Shown: positions 54,974-63,855, counted from the stretch's first letter. The stretch: 64,000 nucleotides of DNA from Amphritea atlantica (GCF_018860855.1 NZ_JAHKQE010000009.1:212438-276437); one strand, 5' to 3'. The notes: a model not told the origin generated them from the letters alone. Numbers and translations: made by a program.

Positions 54974-56791
54974 TTAAACCTCAAAGGCTGTCTTTTCTTC
55001 GGCGGAGTGTTCGATGGCCTTACCGCCATTGAGTTGCCAATAACCACCTCTTTGCGCCATTAACTCGGCGTGCGTGCCGACCTCGCGGACATTCCCCGCG
55101 TCCATATAGATGATCAGATCAGCATCATGGATCGTCGATAGTCGGTGGGCAATCACGAAACTGGTGCGGCCTACGCGTAATTCCTTTAACGCATTCTGAA
55201 TTAACACTTCGGTACGGGTATCAACCGAGCTAGTGGCCTCATCCAAAATCAAAACGGGAGCGTCCAGCATAAAGGCACGGGCGATGGTCAATAGTTGTCG
55301 TTGCCCCTGCGAAAGAGACTCACCTGCATTCACCAAAACGGTATCGTAACCATTCGGCAAAGTTCGCACGAAATCATCAAATTGACAGCGTTTCGCCGCT
55401 GTAACAACCTCATCGCGGCTAGCATTAGCACAACCATAGGCGATATTGTCATGCACCGTACCGGTGAATAACCAAGTATCTTGCAACACCATGCCCATCG
55501 CGCTGCGTAGCTCTGTACGGGATAACTCTTGTATATCAATGCCATCCAGACGAATCGTCCCTTTGTCGATTTCATAAAACCGCATCAACAGGTTAACGAG
55601 TGTTGTCTTACCTGCCCCCGTTGGGCCGACGATGGCCAATGTTTGGCCCGGCTTAGCCTCAAGGCTGACATTCTCAAATAGTGGCTGATCAGGCTTATAA
55701 CGAAACTGTACATGCTCAAATACCACATGCCCCTGTAGCGGTACCGGCAACTGCCTACGAACATCATCGAGCGACATCTCCGGCGCATCAAGTAGTTCAA
55801 ACACCCGCTCAGCAGAGGCCAAAGCCGATTGTACCTGTGCTGCCATATTACCTAACTGAGAAACCGGCTGGCCAACCTGACGGATATACTGCATAAACGC
55901 TTGTAACTCCCCCAAAGACAGCGGCCCTGCTAGCACGCGGAAGGCTCCGAAGGTGATCACCGAAATATAGGCTAGGTTGCTTACAAACATCGTGGCAGGT
56001 TGAATCATGGCGCTAAAGATCTGAGCCGTCAGACTGGCCTTCACCAGCGCCTCATTTTGAGTGGCAAAACGCGCCTCAACACGCTCCCGTGCGCCAAACA
56101 CACGGATCAGCGTCTGACCGGAAAAGCTCTCTTCAACGGTCGCATTTAAGTGGCCAGTTTCGCGCCACTGATTAGCAAAATGAGGCCGTGCTCGACCGGC
56201 AATAAATTTAGTTAGACTCACTGAAATTAATATCGACAGGATCGACACCGCCGCTAAGGACGGCGAAAGTAACAGCATAATGGTTAGCACCCCGACAATC
56301 GTTAACAACGATAACATCGCTTGGCTTGCGACCTGTTGTAAGCTTTGCACCATATTGTCGATATCGTTAGTAAAACGAGACAAAACCTCACCCCGCGGCT
56401 GCGCGTCATACCAACTGAGCGGCACTCGCGATAGTTTAGCCTGGGCGGCTTCGCGAAGTTTGCGGCCAACACTTTGTACTAAATCAGTGATTAACCAAGC
56501 CTGTGCTAAATTAAGCCCAGAGGCAATCAGATAGATCGCCGCGACCAATGCCAACTGCACAATGAATGCTCCATGATCGAACTGGCCTTGCTCGACAGCA
56601 TCAACCAATAGGTCTGTTGCTTTACCCAACTGCCAAGGCCCAATCGTGCTAGCAAAAACACTGCCCAACGCGAAGCTAGTCGCCGTGAACAGCGCCACTC
56701 GTTTACCTTGAAAGGCTTGCCAGGTACGCCGTAACGCATAACCACTATGACGAGGTTTTGCCGCCGCCGATCCACGAATAACAGGCCTCAT
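54974..56791 (-). CDS. ABC exporter half-transporter, catalytic subunit
   Basis: A 605-residue type IV ABC half-transporter: six-helix membrane domain (about 30-330) followed by an ATPase. The ATPase has Walker A GPTGAGKTT, signature LSQGQRQLL, and Walker B plus catalytic Glu in VLILDEATSSVD, so the site is canonical. The signature reads LSQGQ, whereas the partner has FSGGQ. Start and partner stop overlap (ATGA at 56788-56791). The pair forms a heterodimeric exporter of the multidrug (YheH/YheI, BmrCD) type. Substrate unknown. Confidence 0.92.
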   Translation of the reverse strand: MRPVIRGSAAAKPRHSGYALRRTWQAFQGKRVALFTATSFALGSVFASTIGPWQLGKATDLLVDAVEQGQFDHGAFIVQLALVAAIYLIASGLNLAQAWLITDLVQSVGRKLREAAQAKLSRVPLSWYDAQPRGEVLSRFTNDIDNMVQSLQQVASQAMLSLLTIVGVLTIMLLLSPSLAAVSILSILISVSLTKFIAGRARPHFANQWRETGHLNATVEESFSGQTLIRVFGARERVEARFATQNEALVKASLTAQIFSAMIQPATMFVSNLAYISVITFGAFRVLAGPLSLGELQAFMQYIRQVGQPVSQLGNMAAQVQSALASAERVFELLDAPEMSLDDVRRQLPVPLQGHVVFEHVQFRYKPDQPLFENVSLEAKPGQTLAIVGPTGAGKTTLVNLLMRFYEIDKGTIRLDGIDIQELSRTELRSAMGMVLQDTWLFTGTVHDNIAYGCANASRDEVVTAAKRCQFDDFVRTLPNGYDTVLVNAGESLSQGQRQLLTIARAFMLDAPVLILDEATSSVDTRTEVLIQNALKELRVGRTSFVIAHRLSTIHDADLIIYMDAGNVREVGTHAELMAQRGGYWQLNGGKAIEHSAEEKTAFEV

Positions 56792-58560
56792 GCAACGCCT
56801 CGCATGTTATCCTGAGATGCCACAATATCCGCATAAATCGTACAATGCCGCATCAACTCGTCGTGAGACCCTAAACCAGCAATACGACCTCGACTCAACA
56901 CTAGGATACGGTCGGCATCCCGAATGGAAGCTACCCGCTGACTGACAATGACCCGCGTGGTGTTTTCAGTATTGTTACGTAAAGCCGTGCGTAAGCGAGC
57001 ATCGGTCGTCTGATCCAGAGCAGAGAAACTATCATCAAACAGAAAGATCGTCGGCTGACACACCAGCGCACGCGCAATCGCTAAACGCTGACACTGGCCA
57101 CCGGAGAAGTTAACACCGCCCTGCGCCACGGGAGCCTGTAACCCCTTCGGCAGTGCCCGAATAAAATCAGCAGCCTGAGCCGTTTCGAGTGCTTGCCAGA
57201 GTGCGGTTTCACTGGCACTCGGATCGCCAAGACGCAGTGTTTGAGCCACGCTGCCGGAAAAAAGATAGGCCTTTTGCGGGACATAACCGATCTGTTTTGC
57301 CAACGCTTCAGAAGTCAGATCGCGCAGATCAATACCGCCCAGTGTAATTCGCCCCGTGCTAGGGTCATCAAGCCGCGCGATTAAATTAACAATGGTTGTT
57401 TTACCAGAACCAGTAGCGCCAATTATGCCCAAAACCTCACCTTGGGCCACCTCAAAGCTGATATTTTCAAGCACCATCGACTCGGCACCTGGGTAGCCAA
57501 AACCAACATTCTCAAAGCGCAGCGTTAACCCTTCTGGCGAGACGGGTAACGGCATAGGCTCAACAGGCGACGCCACTGTCACCGGGGTACGCAGTAGCGT
57601 ATCGATACGCCGAGCACTGACCAAAGCCCGAGGCAACATCACCATGAGCATCCCCATCATCATGACCGAGATTAAAATCAACGCCATATAGGACATAAAG
57701 GCGATTAGTCCGCCCACCAATAGATCACTCGAGAGCACCCGATCAGAACCAAACCAGATCAACGCTACCGAGCCAAGCTGCATCATGGCAGTGAGAGATG
57801 GCATGGTCATCGCGCCTAACCGTCCGGCACGGGTGGCGGTATCCGTCAGATCGATATTGGCAACCCTAAATCGCTTAGCCTCCCGTGGCTCTTGCAGAAA
57901 CGCGCGAATCACCCGAATACCGGTGATCTGCTCACGCAGAATCGCATTCACCCCATCTAACTGACGCTGCATCTGTTGAAACAGCGGCGTAGCAAGGTAT
58001 GTCAGCACACCAAGAATCAATGCCAGTAGCGGCACAATAACCAGTAAGATGAGTGATAACTGTAGATCTTGGCGCACGGCCATCACCGCACCGCCTACCG
58101 CCATGATGGGAGCAATGACAATCATCGTCAGCGTCATGGTTAACATCGTCTGCACTTGCAGCACATCGTTAGTACAGCGGGTAATCAGTGAACCTACGCT
58201 AAAGCTTTGCACCTGTGCGAGGGATAAATTATGCACCTTAGCGAATACATCGGCGCGTAGGTCGCGGGCAATGTGAAAAGCCATACTCGCCCCGAGAAAA
58301 ACAGCGATGGCACTCAGAACAAGTTGCACCAAGGCCGCCACCCCCATCGCAGAGCCGTAAAAGACAATGCTGTCCGTCTGCTGAGCGACAATACCTTCAT
58401 CAATAAGATCGGCACTAAACCTCGGAAGCAAGAGCGCTGCCGTAACCTGCCCCAGCTGACACAACAGCAATGCAGCTAAAACCCAACGATAAGGCCAAAG
58501 TCGGCTACGCCAACGTTGAGTCGGAATGTCAGCAGTAGCAGATATTAAAGACTCATCCAT
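56788..58560 (-). CDS. ABC exporter half-transporter, degenerate-site subunit
   Basis: A 590-residue half-transporter with a membrane domain (about 25-310) and an ATPase with Walker A GATGSGKTT, signature FSGGQCQRLA and Walker B FLFDDSFSALD. In the last motif an Asp stands where catalytic Glu is expected, the mark of the degenerate nucleotide site in heterodimeric ABC exporters. The first gene of the pair, it overlaps the catalytic subunit by four bases. Together they would pump lipids or drugs out across the inner membrane; no regulator is adjacent. Confidence 0.92.
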   Translation of the reverse strand: MDESLISATADIPTQRWRSRLWPYRWVLAALLLCQLGQVTAALLLPRFSADLIDEGIVAQQTDSIVFYGSAMGVAALVQLVLSAIAVFLGASMAFHIARDLRADVFAKVHNLSLAQVQSFSVGSLITRCTNDVLQVQTMLTMTLTMIVIAPIMAVGGAVMAVRQDLQLSLILLVIVPLLALILGVLTYLATPLFQQMQRQLDGVNAILREQITGIRVIRAFLQEPREAKRFRVANIDLTDTATRAGRLGAMTMPSLTAMMQLGSVALIWFGSDRVLSSDLLVGGLIAFMSYMALILISVMMMGMLMVMLPRALVSARRIDTLLRTPVTVASPVEPMPLPVSPEGLTLRFENVGFGYPGAESMVLENISFEVAQGEVLGIIGATGSGKTTIVNLIARLDDPSTGRITLGGIDLRDLTSEALAKQIGYVPQKAYLFSGSVAQTLRLGDPSASETALWQALETAQAADFIRALPKGLQAPVAQGGVNFSGGQCQRLAIARALVCQPTIFLFDDSFSALDQTTDARLRTALRNNTENTTRVIVSQRVASIRDADRILVLSRGRIAGLGSHDELMRHCTIYADIVASQDNMRGVA

Positions 58561-59015
58561 GACTTGCGCACTCCATTACGCCAATGTGGAGTCATCCTCA
58601 GATGAACTAATCATAAGATGATCCGATATTACAGTTGTCGGTTACCCTCGGCGGATAGCGATCATAACGCACCGCTAAGCCAATGTATTCTGCAATAAAT
58701 GATCATGATTATCCATAAAACTGCAGCGCTATATATTCCCGGTTCCTCACATAACCGTCGTTACATCTCAAGCAAAAAACCGCCTTCAGGCGGTTAATTC
58801 GACGCAGATAATCAATATAGAGGAAGCACTGAAATATTAACAATAGTGACAACTGCGATAGCGAAATGGCATAACGCAAGCCGCGCTATAGATGACCTTG
58901 ATGAAAAGGGCTAATAACCCCTAAACTGGCTGTTGTGTGAGTGTAAAACCATCGCGTCAATTGCGAAGGCCTTAATAGACCACGCTAATATTCGCCGACT
59001 TATTGAATATTTTAT
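58561..59015. other. Intergenic region between ABC exporter and transglutaminase genes
   Basis: No gene recognised on either strand. The left part should contain the ABC operon promoter; a terminator hairpin sits at 58774-58795. The stretch 58800-59000 is AT-rich 3' flank of the transglutaminase-like gene. Confidence 0.5.
58774..58795 (-). terminator. Terminator upstream of the ABC operon
   Basis: Minus-strand stem AACCGCC/GGCGGTT with a four-base loop followed by six T. It lies 220 bases beyond the transglutaminase-like stop and separates it from the ABC genes. Confidence 0.8.
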
Positions 59016-59867
59016 TTAGCATTCACTCACCCAAACACCCACGTCCATTTTTGACTCAGCTGCACCCGCATACGATCCCGATATGGGCGGCACCGCTTCA
59101 GCCAAACGCGATACAGCCACCGGTATATGATCCGTACCAACAATATCGCCGATCGTGGGATCAAACCCCTTCCAACCGCCACCTGGTAAATAAACTTCGG
59201 CCCACGCATGGGTAGAACCAACCTGACTAGACATCAACGGAGCATACAGATAGCCGCTGACAAAACGCGCAGCAAGACCGAGGCACTTTACCGCCTCCAT
59301 AAAGAGCAAGGCGAAGTCACGACAAGACCCCGAACCAAGCGATAGTGTTTCCTCCGCTGACTGAACCCCCGGCTCCTCTCTCACTTTGTAAACCAAGGTA
59401 TTATGGATAGTCTCCGTCAACCGCTGTAATAAGGTATAGGTTTGCACCGGCTCATTCGCATTCCAAACATTAAAGAGCCAGTTATTTAACAAGATTCGGG
59501 TCTTTTCATCAGGCAGCACCCGATAAGGCGACAATAAAAACTGATCGTCATCGGTATATAAGAAAGGATAATTAATCGCGTAATCAGCCACGATAAAGTC
59601 CAAAGGTGACTCATTATATTGCTGAATAATGACTTCGCTTTCTATCGTAAGCTGTTGCGTAGGATCGCAGAAATTAGCAATCGCCACCGAGTTGCCTTCC
59701 ACATCTCGGTGCCAATAGATTTTTGCATCCGGAGTAATCCGCAGCGAAAAAGATTCAATACGAAGTTCATGATCGTCCCGAGGCCGCAACAGCAACTGGT
59801 GCGCCCCCAACGTCACGGTATCCGTATAGTTGTAATAGGTACGATGAATGATTCTATAACGTTTCAT
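59016..59867 (-). CDS. Transglutaminase-like cysteine protease
   Basis: A 283-residue protein with the bacterial transglutaminase-like N-terminal domain (YRIIHRTYYNYTDTVTLGAH, LLLRPRDDHELRI) and the core domain with the catalytic triad: Cys in GSGSCRDFALLFMEA, His in STHAWAEVYLPGG and Asp in WKGFDPTIGD. ATG 59867 (MKRYRIIH) is the normal family start; a longer frame adds 17 residues. Such proteins are usually encoded with alpha-E, ATP-grasp and Anbu genes in peptide-related clusters. Here the partners are absent next to it; Anbu is at 51799. Confidence 0.9.
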   Translation of the reverse strand: MKRYRIIHRTYYNYTDTVTLGAHQLLLRPRDDHELRIESFSLRITPDAKIYWHRDVEGNSVAIANFCDPTQQLTIESEVIIQQYNESPLDFIVADYAINYPFLYTDDDQFLLSPYRVLPDEKTRILLNNWLFNVWNANEPVQTYTLLQRLTETIHNTLVYKVREEPGVQSAEETLSLGSGSCRDFALLFMEAVKCLGLAARFVSGYLYAPLMSSQVGSTHAWAEVYLPGGGWKGFDPTIGDIVGTDHIPVAVSRLAEAVPPISGSYAGAAESKMDVGVWVSEC

Positions 59868-60101
59868 AAGGCCCCTAAAATGAAAGTGCAAACTTACACA
59901 AGAGAACGTTGTGTCCAACCTATCAGATCATATAAGGCGCAATCTACCTCAGCAATAGCCACACCGACTAACTCCTAGCCGATACCGAGGCACCAAATAA
60001 CAAAAAGATAACTGCGGCTAAATCACCCGCATAAAATATATAAAAAACACCCTAACACGGTAAAACATGGCCAGAGAACAAAATCGCCATCACCGACCGA
60101 A

Positions 60102-60326
60102 TTAGGACTTACTGCTAAAGCTCGCAGACAAGACGCATGCCTTACAAATACAGGCCTCGTTTAGATTCGCCGCAGACACCCGGCTTAACAAGCCATCGGT
60201 AAATCTTATTTGGCTATCGAAGCACCAGCAAGCTTGACTCTGATCACTGCCGTGGAGATGCCCGCAATGATTATCTTTACCGCACAATGGACATTTATCA
60301 GGTGCGCATACGCCTTCTTGATACAA
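60102..60326 (-). CDS. Cysteine-rich CWC-type protein
   Basis: A 74-residue protein with nine cysteines: CPLCGKDNHCGH, then ACWCFD, then EACICKACV. This is the cysteine-rich CWC family, probably metal-binding; function unknown. The frame opens with TTG 60326; no ATG precedes the first Cys pair, so the exact start is uncertain. It stands alone between two unrelated genes on the same strand. Confidence 0.75.
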   Translation of the reverse strand: MYQEGVCAPDKCPLCGKDNHCGHLHGSDQSQACWCFDSQIRFTDGLLSRVSAANLNEACICKACVLSASFSSKS

Positions 60327-60465
60327 AGTAAACAGCCCCCAAAAAGTCGCTTCAAATAATCAGTTTAACCCATTAAGCCTCATCATGATCCATTTAATAT
60401 TTCAGATCATAGCGACCATCGCCGATAGCCTCATACAGAGCCGCGCCAACTTCACTATTGTCTGA

Positions 60466-60978
60466 CTATAGCGTTTTATCACCAAGAATCGAGACAATAA
60501 ACTGTGAAAACAGCCGTTCAACAACCTCAATCGAGGTATTAAGCCGGTGATCGCCAGAAATTAAGTGCAAAGAGCAGTCCATCTCTTTGGCAAAACGAAT
60601 GGAGTTGGTAACGGGGATGATGTCATCAGACCAACCATGGACAACTTCAACCAGCCCTTGAGGCTGATAGGTTTGTTGTTGATACCCCTCGATAAAAAGC
60701 GCCGGCGCCAATAAAAAAACACCTTTCGCGTTAACCTGCTCAGACGCCACTAACGACACATAGCCACCCATACTGGAACCGACCAGCACGAAATCCTCTT
60801 CTGCATGGCTGAGTATGCCAAGTAACCGCTCTACTCTCAGGTCAGGATCTAAAATATCGGAATAATCGATGCTGTCTACGTGGCAACCATGCTGTTTAGC
60901 GATATCGGCAAGCCTTTTGATTTTACTACCCCAAGGGCCACTCTCTTTGCCATGTGAAAAATAGACATTCATATACAT
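60466..60978 (-). CDS. YqiA-like alpha/beta hydrolase
   Basis: A 170-residue small esterase-type hydrolase. The N-terminus YFSHGKESGPWG, nucleophile elbow VGSSMGGYVSL (Ser), acid region VHGWSDDIIPV (Asp) and terminal SGDHRLN (His) give a complete triad. Length and pattern fit the YqiA/UPF0227 group. ATG 60978 follows AAAGGGATCA and is chosen over a frame that begins 22 codons earlier. Substrate unknown. Confidence 0.83.
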   Translation of the reverse strand: MYMNVYFSHGKESGPWGSKIKRLADIAKQHGCHVDSIDYSDILDPDLRVERLLGILSHAEEDFVLVGSSMGGYVSLVASEQVNAKGVFLLAPALFIEGYQQQTYQPQGLVEVVHGWSDDIIPVTNSIRFAKEMDCSLHLISGDHRLNTSIEVVERLFSQFIVSILGDKTL

Positions 60979-61150
60979 TGATCCCTTTTTCTCTGTGACC
61001 CTAAACGTTGCCACCCCATAAAGCCTGATAACACTCAAAATCAAGTGCTAACGTTTACTCACCGTTTTCGGCACAGACAGATAACGCTTTGCTAAGAATC
61101 AGGGTGATGGCTGGCTAAAATGTTTAGCGACGAAACTCGCCTAATGTAGC
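60979..61150. other. Intergenic segment left of the phnA-like remnant
   Basis: No gene recognised. The left end is the leader of the YqiA-like gene. Similarity to the intact PhnA-domain gene cannot be traced confidently left of 61151, so the remnant's 3' part is lost or too diverged. Confidence 0.4.
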
Positions 61151-61287
61151 CTTCGATATGTTCTTCGTTTGCTTGCACCAGAGAGATACCCCATACGGCA
61201 GTGCAAGATTAGCAGAGAACCACTTTCTCAAGTCATCCAAATGATGCTCAGTCACTTTTCCCAAAGTGCGATTTCATCATCCAGATC
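61151..61287 (-). pseudogene. Decayed partial copy of the PhnA-domain gene
   Basis: Two blocks match the intact gene at 61849-62427. Bases 61151-61206 align with 61905-61960 (about five of six bases identical, including CTTGCACCAG). Bases 61222-61287 align with about 62060-62126 (including TTTCATCATCCAGAT). Roughly 100 bases that lie between these blocks in the intact gene are missing. The order and strand are the same, and no open frame survives. This is a degenerate, internally deleted duplicate. Its 5' side ends about 20 bases from the stop of the truncated HigA-like frame. Confidence 0.8.
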
Positions 61288-61306
61288 AAGTGGTGGATAT
61301 CTGTTA

Positions 61307-61579
61307 CTACTTATTATCTGATCCAGCACTGACAGCCGCGCTCTCACCGAGGGAAGCCACACGTGCGTTGAACTGTTCAAATTCTAGCGCGCTATCTTCC
61401 CAGCGTTCGATAGAAGCCGCCAGTATGTCAATCAGAGGCCGGTTGGCGTCGTAGTCGTCAATCAGATCGTCCATCAGTTCAAGGGCTGTTACATAATCGG
61501 CATCGCTGTCGATACGACTAATAAACCCCGCTTCTGCGAAGAGCGCTTTAGCTTTATCCTTAACCGTTGTGAAGTCCAT
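61307..61579 (-). CDS. Truncated HigA-like antitoxin (N-terminal part only)
   Basis: A 90-residue frame whose YVTALELMDDLIDDYDANRP and IERWEDSALEFEQFNARV resemble the N-terminal segment of HigA antitoxins of the E. coli YgjM type, which continue into a helix-turn-helix. Here the protein ends soon after (AVSAGSDNK), with no DNA-binding domain. No HigB toxin gene lies upstream; the 270 bases before it hold no such frame. The truncation coincides with the phnA-like remnant. It may be a dead fragment, though the frame is open and its ATG is preceded by a plausible GGGAGTGAG ribosome-binding sequence. Confidence 0.65.
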   Translation of the reverse strand: MDFTTVKDKAKALFAEAGFISRIDSDADYVTALELMDDLIDDYDANRPLIDILAASIERWEDSALEFEQFNARVASLGESAAVSAGSDNK

Positions 61580-61803
61580 TTTCTCACTCCCTTGGTCTAT
61601 TTACCTGTCAGTTTATCGTATTCCGAATGGCTGACAAGGCAACGGGGGCCTGTTTTTACTGATTATTCGATCGTACGGGAGTTATTGGACAGCATTGGTG
61701 GCGTTGTGCTTTTAAGTGGTTTCATTATGTACGACACGTTAAAAGTAGTGGAAGATAGAGGGCGTTGATGGGTGTCTCCTACGTCTATCAGACCCTCTAA
61801 AAC

Positions 61804-61834
61804 CAAAAAACGCGCCAAGCAGGCGCGTTTTTAG
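61804..61834 (-). terminator. Terminator of the PhnA-domain gene
   Basis: Strong stem AAAACGCGCC/GGCGCGTTTT with a five-base loop, 15 bases past the stop. Flanking A and T runs allow function in both directions. Confidence 0.92.
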
Positions 61835-61848
61835 TATTCAGATGCAGA

Positions 61849-62427
61849 TTAAGATTTCTTAACGAATTTAGTCAGAATAACGATGCGGGTACCGTTAACG
61901 CGACCTTCGATGTGTTCTTCGTTTTCTTGCACCAGTGAGATACCGCGTACAGCAGTACCACGCTTAGCGGTAAAGCCTGCACCTTTAACGTCCAGATCTT
62001 TGATCAATACAACGTTATCGCCAGCGGTCAAGACTGCGCCGTTGCTATCGCGGTGAATGACTTTCTCAGAATCATCTAGATGATCCCCAGAGGCTTTTGC
62101 CCACAATGCGGTTTCATCATCCAGATAGAGCATATCCAGCAGATCTTGCGGCCAGCCTTCGCCACGCAGACGGTTCAGCATGCGCCAAGCAACGACTTGC
62201 ACGGCAGGTACCTGACTCCACATGCTGTCATTCAGACAACGCCAGTGGTTAGCATCAGTCGTTTCAGGATTTTCAATCTGACCTTTACAGGTGCTGCATA
62301 CCAGAACAGAGTCATCAACACCGCCAAGTGAGTTCGGCGGCACTTCATAAACACTTAGATTATCGGTCGCGCCGCATAATTCACATTTTGATTCGCTACG
62401 ATCCCGAAGGGCTTGTTCAGTACTCAT
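61849..62427 (-). CDS. PhnA-domain zinc protein
   Basis: A 192-residue protein with an N-terminal Cys4 zinc site (KCELCGATD ... VCSTCKGQI) and a C-terminal PhnA (YjdM-type) domain: DSNGAVLTAGDNVVLIKDLD, VKGAGFTAKRGTAVRGI and GTRIVILTKFVKKS. The name derives from a historical link with phosphonate use, but PhnA-domain proteins are not phosphonoacetate hydrolases and their role is unknown. The ATG at 62427 has CAGGAG upstream; an in-frame start at 62451 is less likely. A decayed second copy lies at 61151. Confidence 0.9.
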   Translation of the reverse strand: MSTEQALRDRSESKCELCGATDNLSVYEVPPNSLGGVDDSVLVCSTCKGQIENPETTDANHWRCLNDSMWSQVPAVQVVAWRMLNRLRGEGWPQDLLDMLYLDDETALWAKASGDHLDDSEKVIHRDSNGAVLTAGDNVVLIKDLDVKGAGFTAKRGTAVRGISLVQENEEHIEGRVNGTRIVILTKFVKKS

Positions 62428-62720
62428 GTTCACTCCTGCAAAGTTAGTCACATACCCTCATCCCAGAGCCGCAGGATAGAAGGCAGAATTTCAAAGTCGC
62501 GCATTGTAGCAGAAGATTGCTTCACGATCAGGTCAGTTGCCTACAAAAAAGCTGAATTTCGACATCAAAGCATTGCTTTTAGTTATTCACTTAGCGAAAA
62601 CCAAGTGGTTTATCAGGGTAAAGATGGTATTCCACCTTAATGCTTTAAGACATTCCCAGCGCGACGATCGATCGCGGCGTCAGACATTTTTAAGTGCGCC
62701 GGTCCCTACTCGCCCCTTAA

Positions 62721-63116
62721 TCACCTATTTGCTTGCCACTCGTTATAGTTGGGGATGCCCTCATGCTCCATCCATTCAACATCGTGCCCCACCCAGATAT
62801 GGGCTTCTGGTTTTATGCCTGGATCTTCATCCAAGGTTGCAACCCGCAGAATCACATGGGGTTGGCTAGGTCTCTCTGCGACTAAATGAGTGCCACACAC
62901 TGAACAGAAATGCCTCGTTTTTCCGGGGCTAGATTCAAAGCTGGAAAGTTTACTTTCTCCACACACCCATCGAAAATTGTCTCTCAGCACACCCGCACTC
63001 GGTGCGAAAGGTGCGGCATGGGCTTTGCGACAGGTTTTGCAGTGACAAAAAATAATGGGCATATCCAGTGTAGAAACCTCATACTCTATGGCCCCACACA
63101 AACAACTTCCTTTCAT
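62721..63116 (-). CDS. GFA/CENP-V-family zinc protein
   Basis: A 131-residue protein with the conserved zinc ligands of the glutathione-dependent formaldehyde-activating (GFA) family: GSCLCGAIEYEV, CHCKTCRKAHAAPF and FCSVCGTHL. It ends with HIWVGHDVEWMEH. Most members of the family have no proven activity, and the name should not be taken as function. ATG 63116 (MKGSCLCG) is the family-like start; an in-frame codon at 63125 is the alternative. Confidence 0.88.
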   Translation of the reverse strand: MKGSCLCGAIEYEVSTLDMPIIFCHCKTCRKAHAAPFAPSAGVLRDNFRWVCGESKLSSFESSPGKTRHFCSVCGTHLVAERPSQPHVILRVATLDEDPGIKPEAHIWVGHDVEWMEHEGIPNYNEWQANR

Positions 63117-63245
63117 GAATAGCATCCTTAATAGTCAACACCTACGTAGTGTTAAATCACTGTGCAGATTTATCCTACTGACTGTACTGACTATCTCTTG
63201 ATATGCCAACGTCCGTTTAGACATGCCTGTCCCTGCTCGCTCGTG

Positions 63246-63268
63246 TAAAAAAGGGCTTTGGCCCTTTT
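63246..63268 (-). terminator. Terminator of the toxin-antitoxin operon
   Basis: Stem AAAAGGGC/GCCCTTTT with a four-base loop followed by Ts on the minus strand, eight bases past the toxin stop. Confidence 0.85.
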
Positions 63269-63275
63269 AACTCTT

Positions 63276-63566
63276 CTAACTTAGTAACTTAAGCAACCGT
63301 TCACTACGCCATACTCTAATAATATTGATTGATTCACTTTCACGAAGATAGACAATCCGAAACGGAGAATGAATAAGTTCACGGATAGAGTCATCGCTAA
63401 ACTCGGGGACGACCCTACCGATATCGGGATGGGTCTTAAGCGTTTCTATGTGCTCAACAATTGCCTCTCCGAAGTTTTGGCCTATTTGCGGTACACCCTG
63501 CTCCTGGTAATACTCTTTGATACTTTTAAGGTCATCAATCGCTGACTTAGAAAAAGAAATGTTCAC
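63276..63566 (-). CDS. RelE/ParE-type toxin
   Basis: A 96-residue toxin of the RelE/ParE superfamily. ISFSKSAIDDLKSIKEYYQE starts the fold, followed by HPDIGRVVPEF, IRELIHSPFRIVYL and the C-terminal IIRVWRSERLL. The RELIHSPFRIVY pattern and the R-W-R-S ending are closer to ParE (gyrase inhibitors) than to ribosome-dependent RelE. It follows the antitoxin gene by three bases. Target is inferred from family only. Confidence 0.88.
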   Translation of the reverse strand: MNISFSKSAIDDLKSIKEYYQEQGVPQIGQNFGEAIVEHIETLKTHPDIGRVVPEFSDDSIRELIHSPFRIVYLRESESINIIRVWRSERLLKLLS

Positions 63567-63569
63567 GAA

Positions 63570-63836
63570 CTATAGACCCAATTGTTTTTTCACATCAATG
63601 ATATCGGTAACTTCACCTTCCTTTATCTCTATTAACCCTTGAGCCACAGCCTTAACGAATTCAAGTTCTTCTTGGGTGCTTTCGTAATCATCGAGTCCTT
63701 GGACAACAGCAACTCCACGCCCTCGGCTAGTGACTAGTACTGGTCTATGCGTGTCCTTTGCATGATTTACAACCTTACCGGGATTAACCTTTAGGTCAGA
63801 CAACGGAATAATATCTTCGGAAAATTTTGTTTTCAT
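63570..63836 (-). CDS. Phd/YefM-type antitoxin
   Basis: An 88-residue antitoxin. The N-terminal Phd/YefM DNA-binding fold shows DIIPLSDLKVNPGKVVNHAK, RPVLVTSRGRGVAVVQGLDDYES, and the C-terminal tail (EIKEGEVTDIIDVKKQLGL) should wrap the toxin. It is the first gene of the pair and should repress its own promoter with the toxin as corepressor. An inverted repeat lies 20 bases upstream of its start. Confidence 0.9.
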   Translation of the reverse strand: MKTKFSEDIIPLSDLKVNPGKVVNHAKDTHRPVLVTSRGRGVAVVQGLDDYESTQEELEFVKAVAQGLIEIKEGEVTDIIDVKKQLGL

Positions 63837-63855
63837 GATAAAAGCCTTTCTTTAA

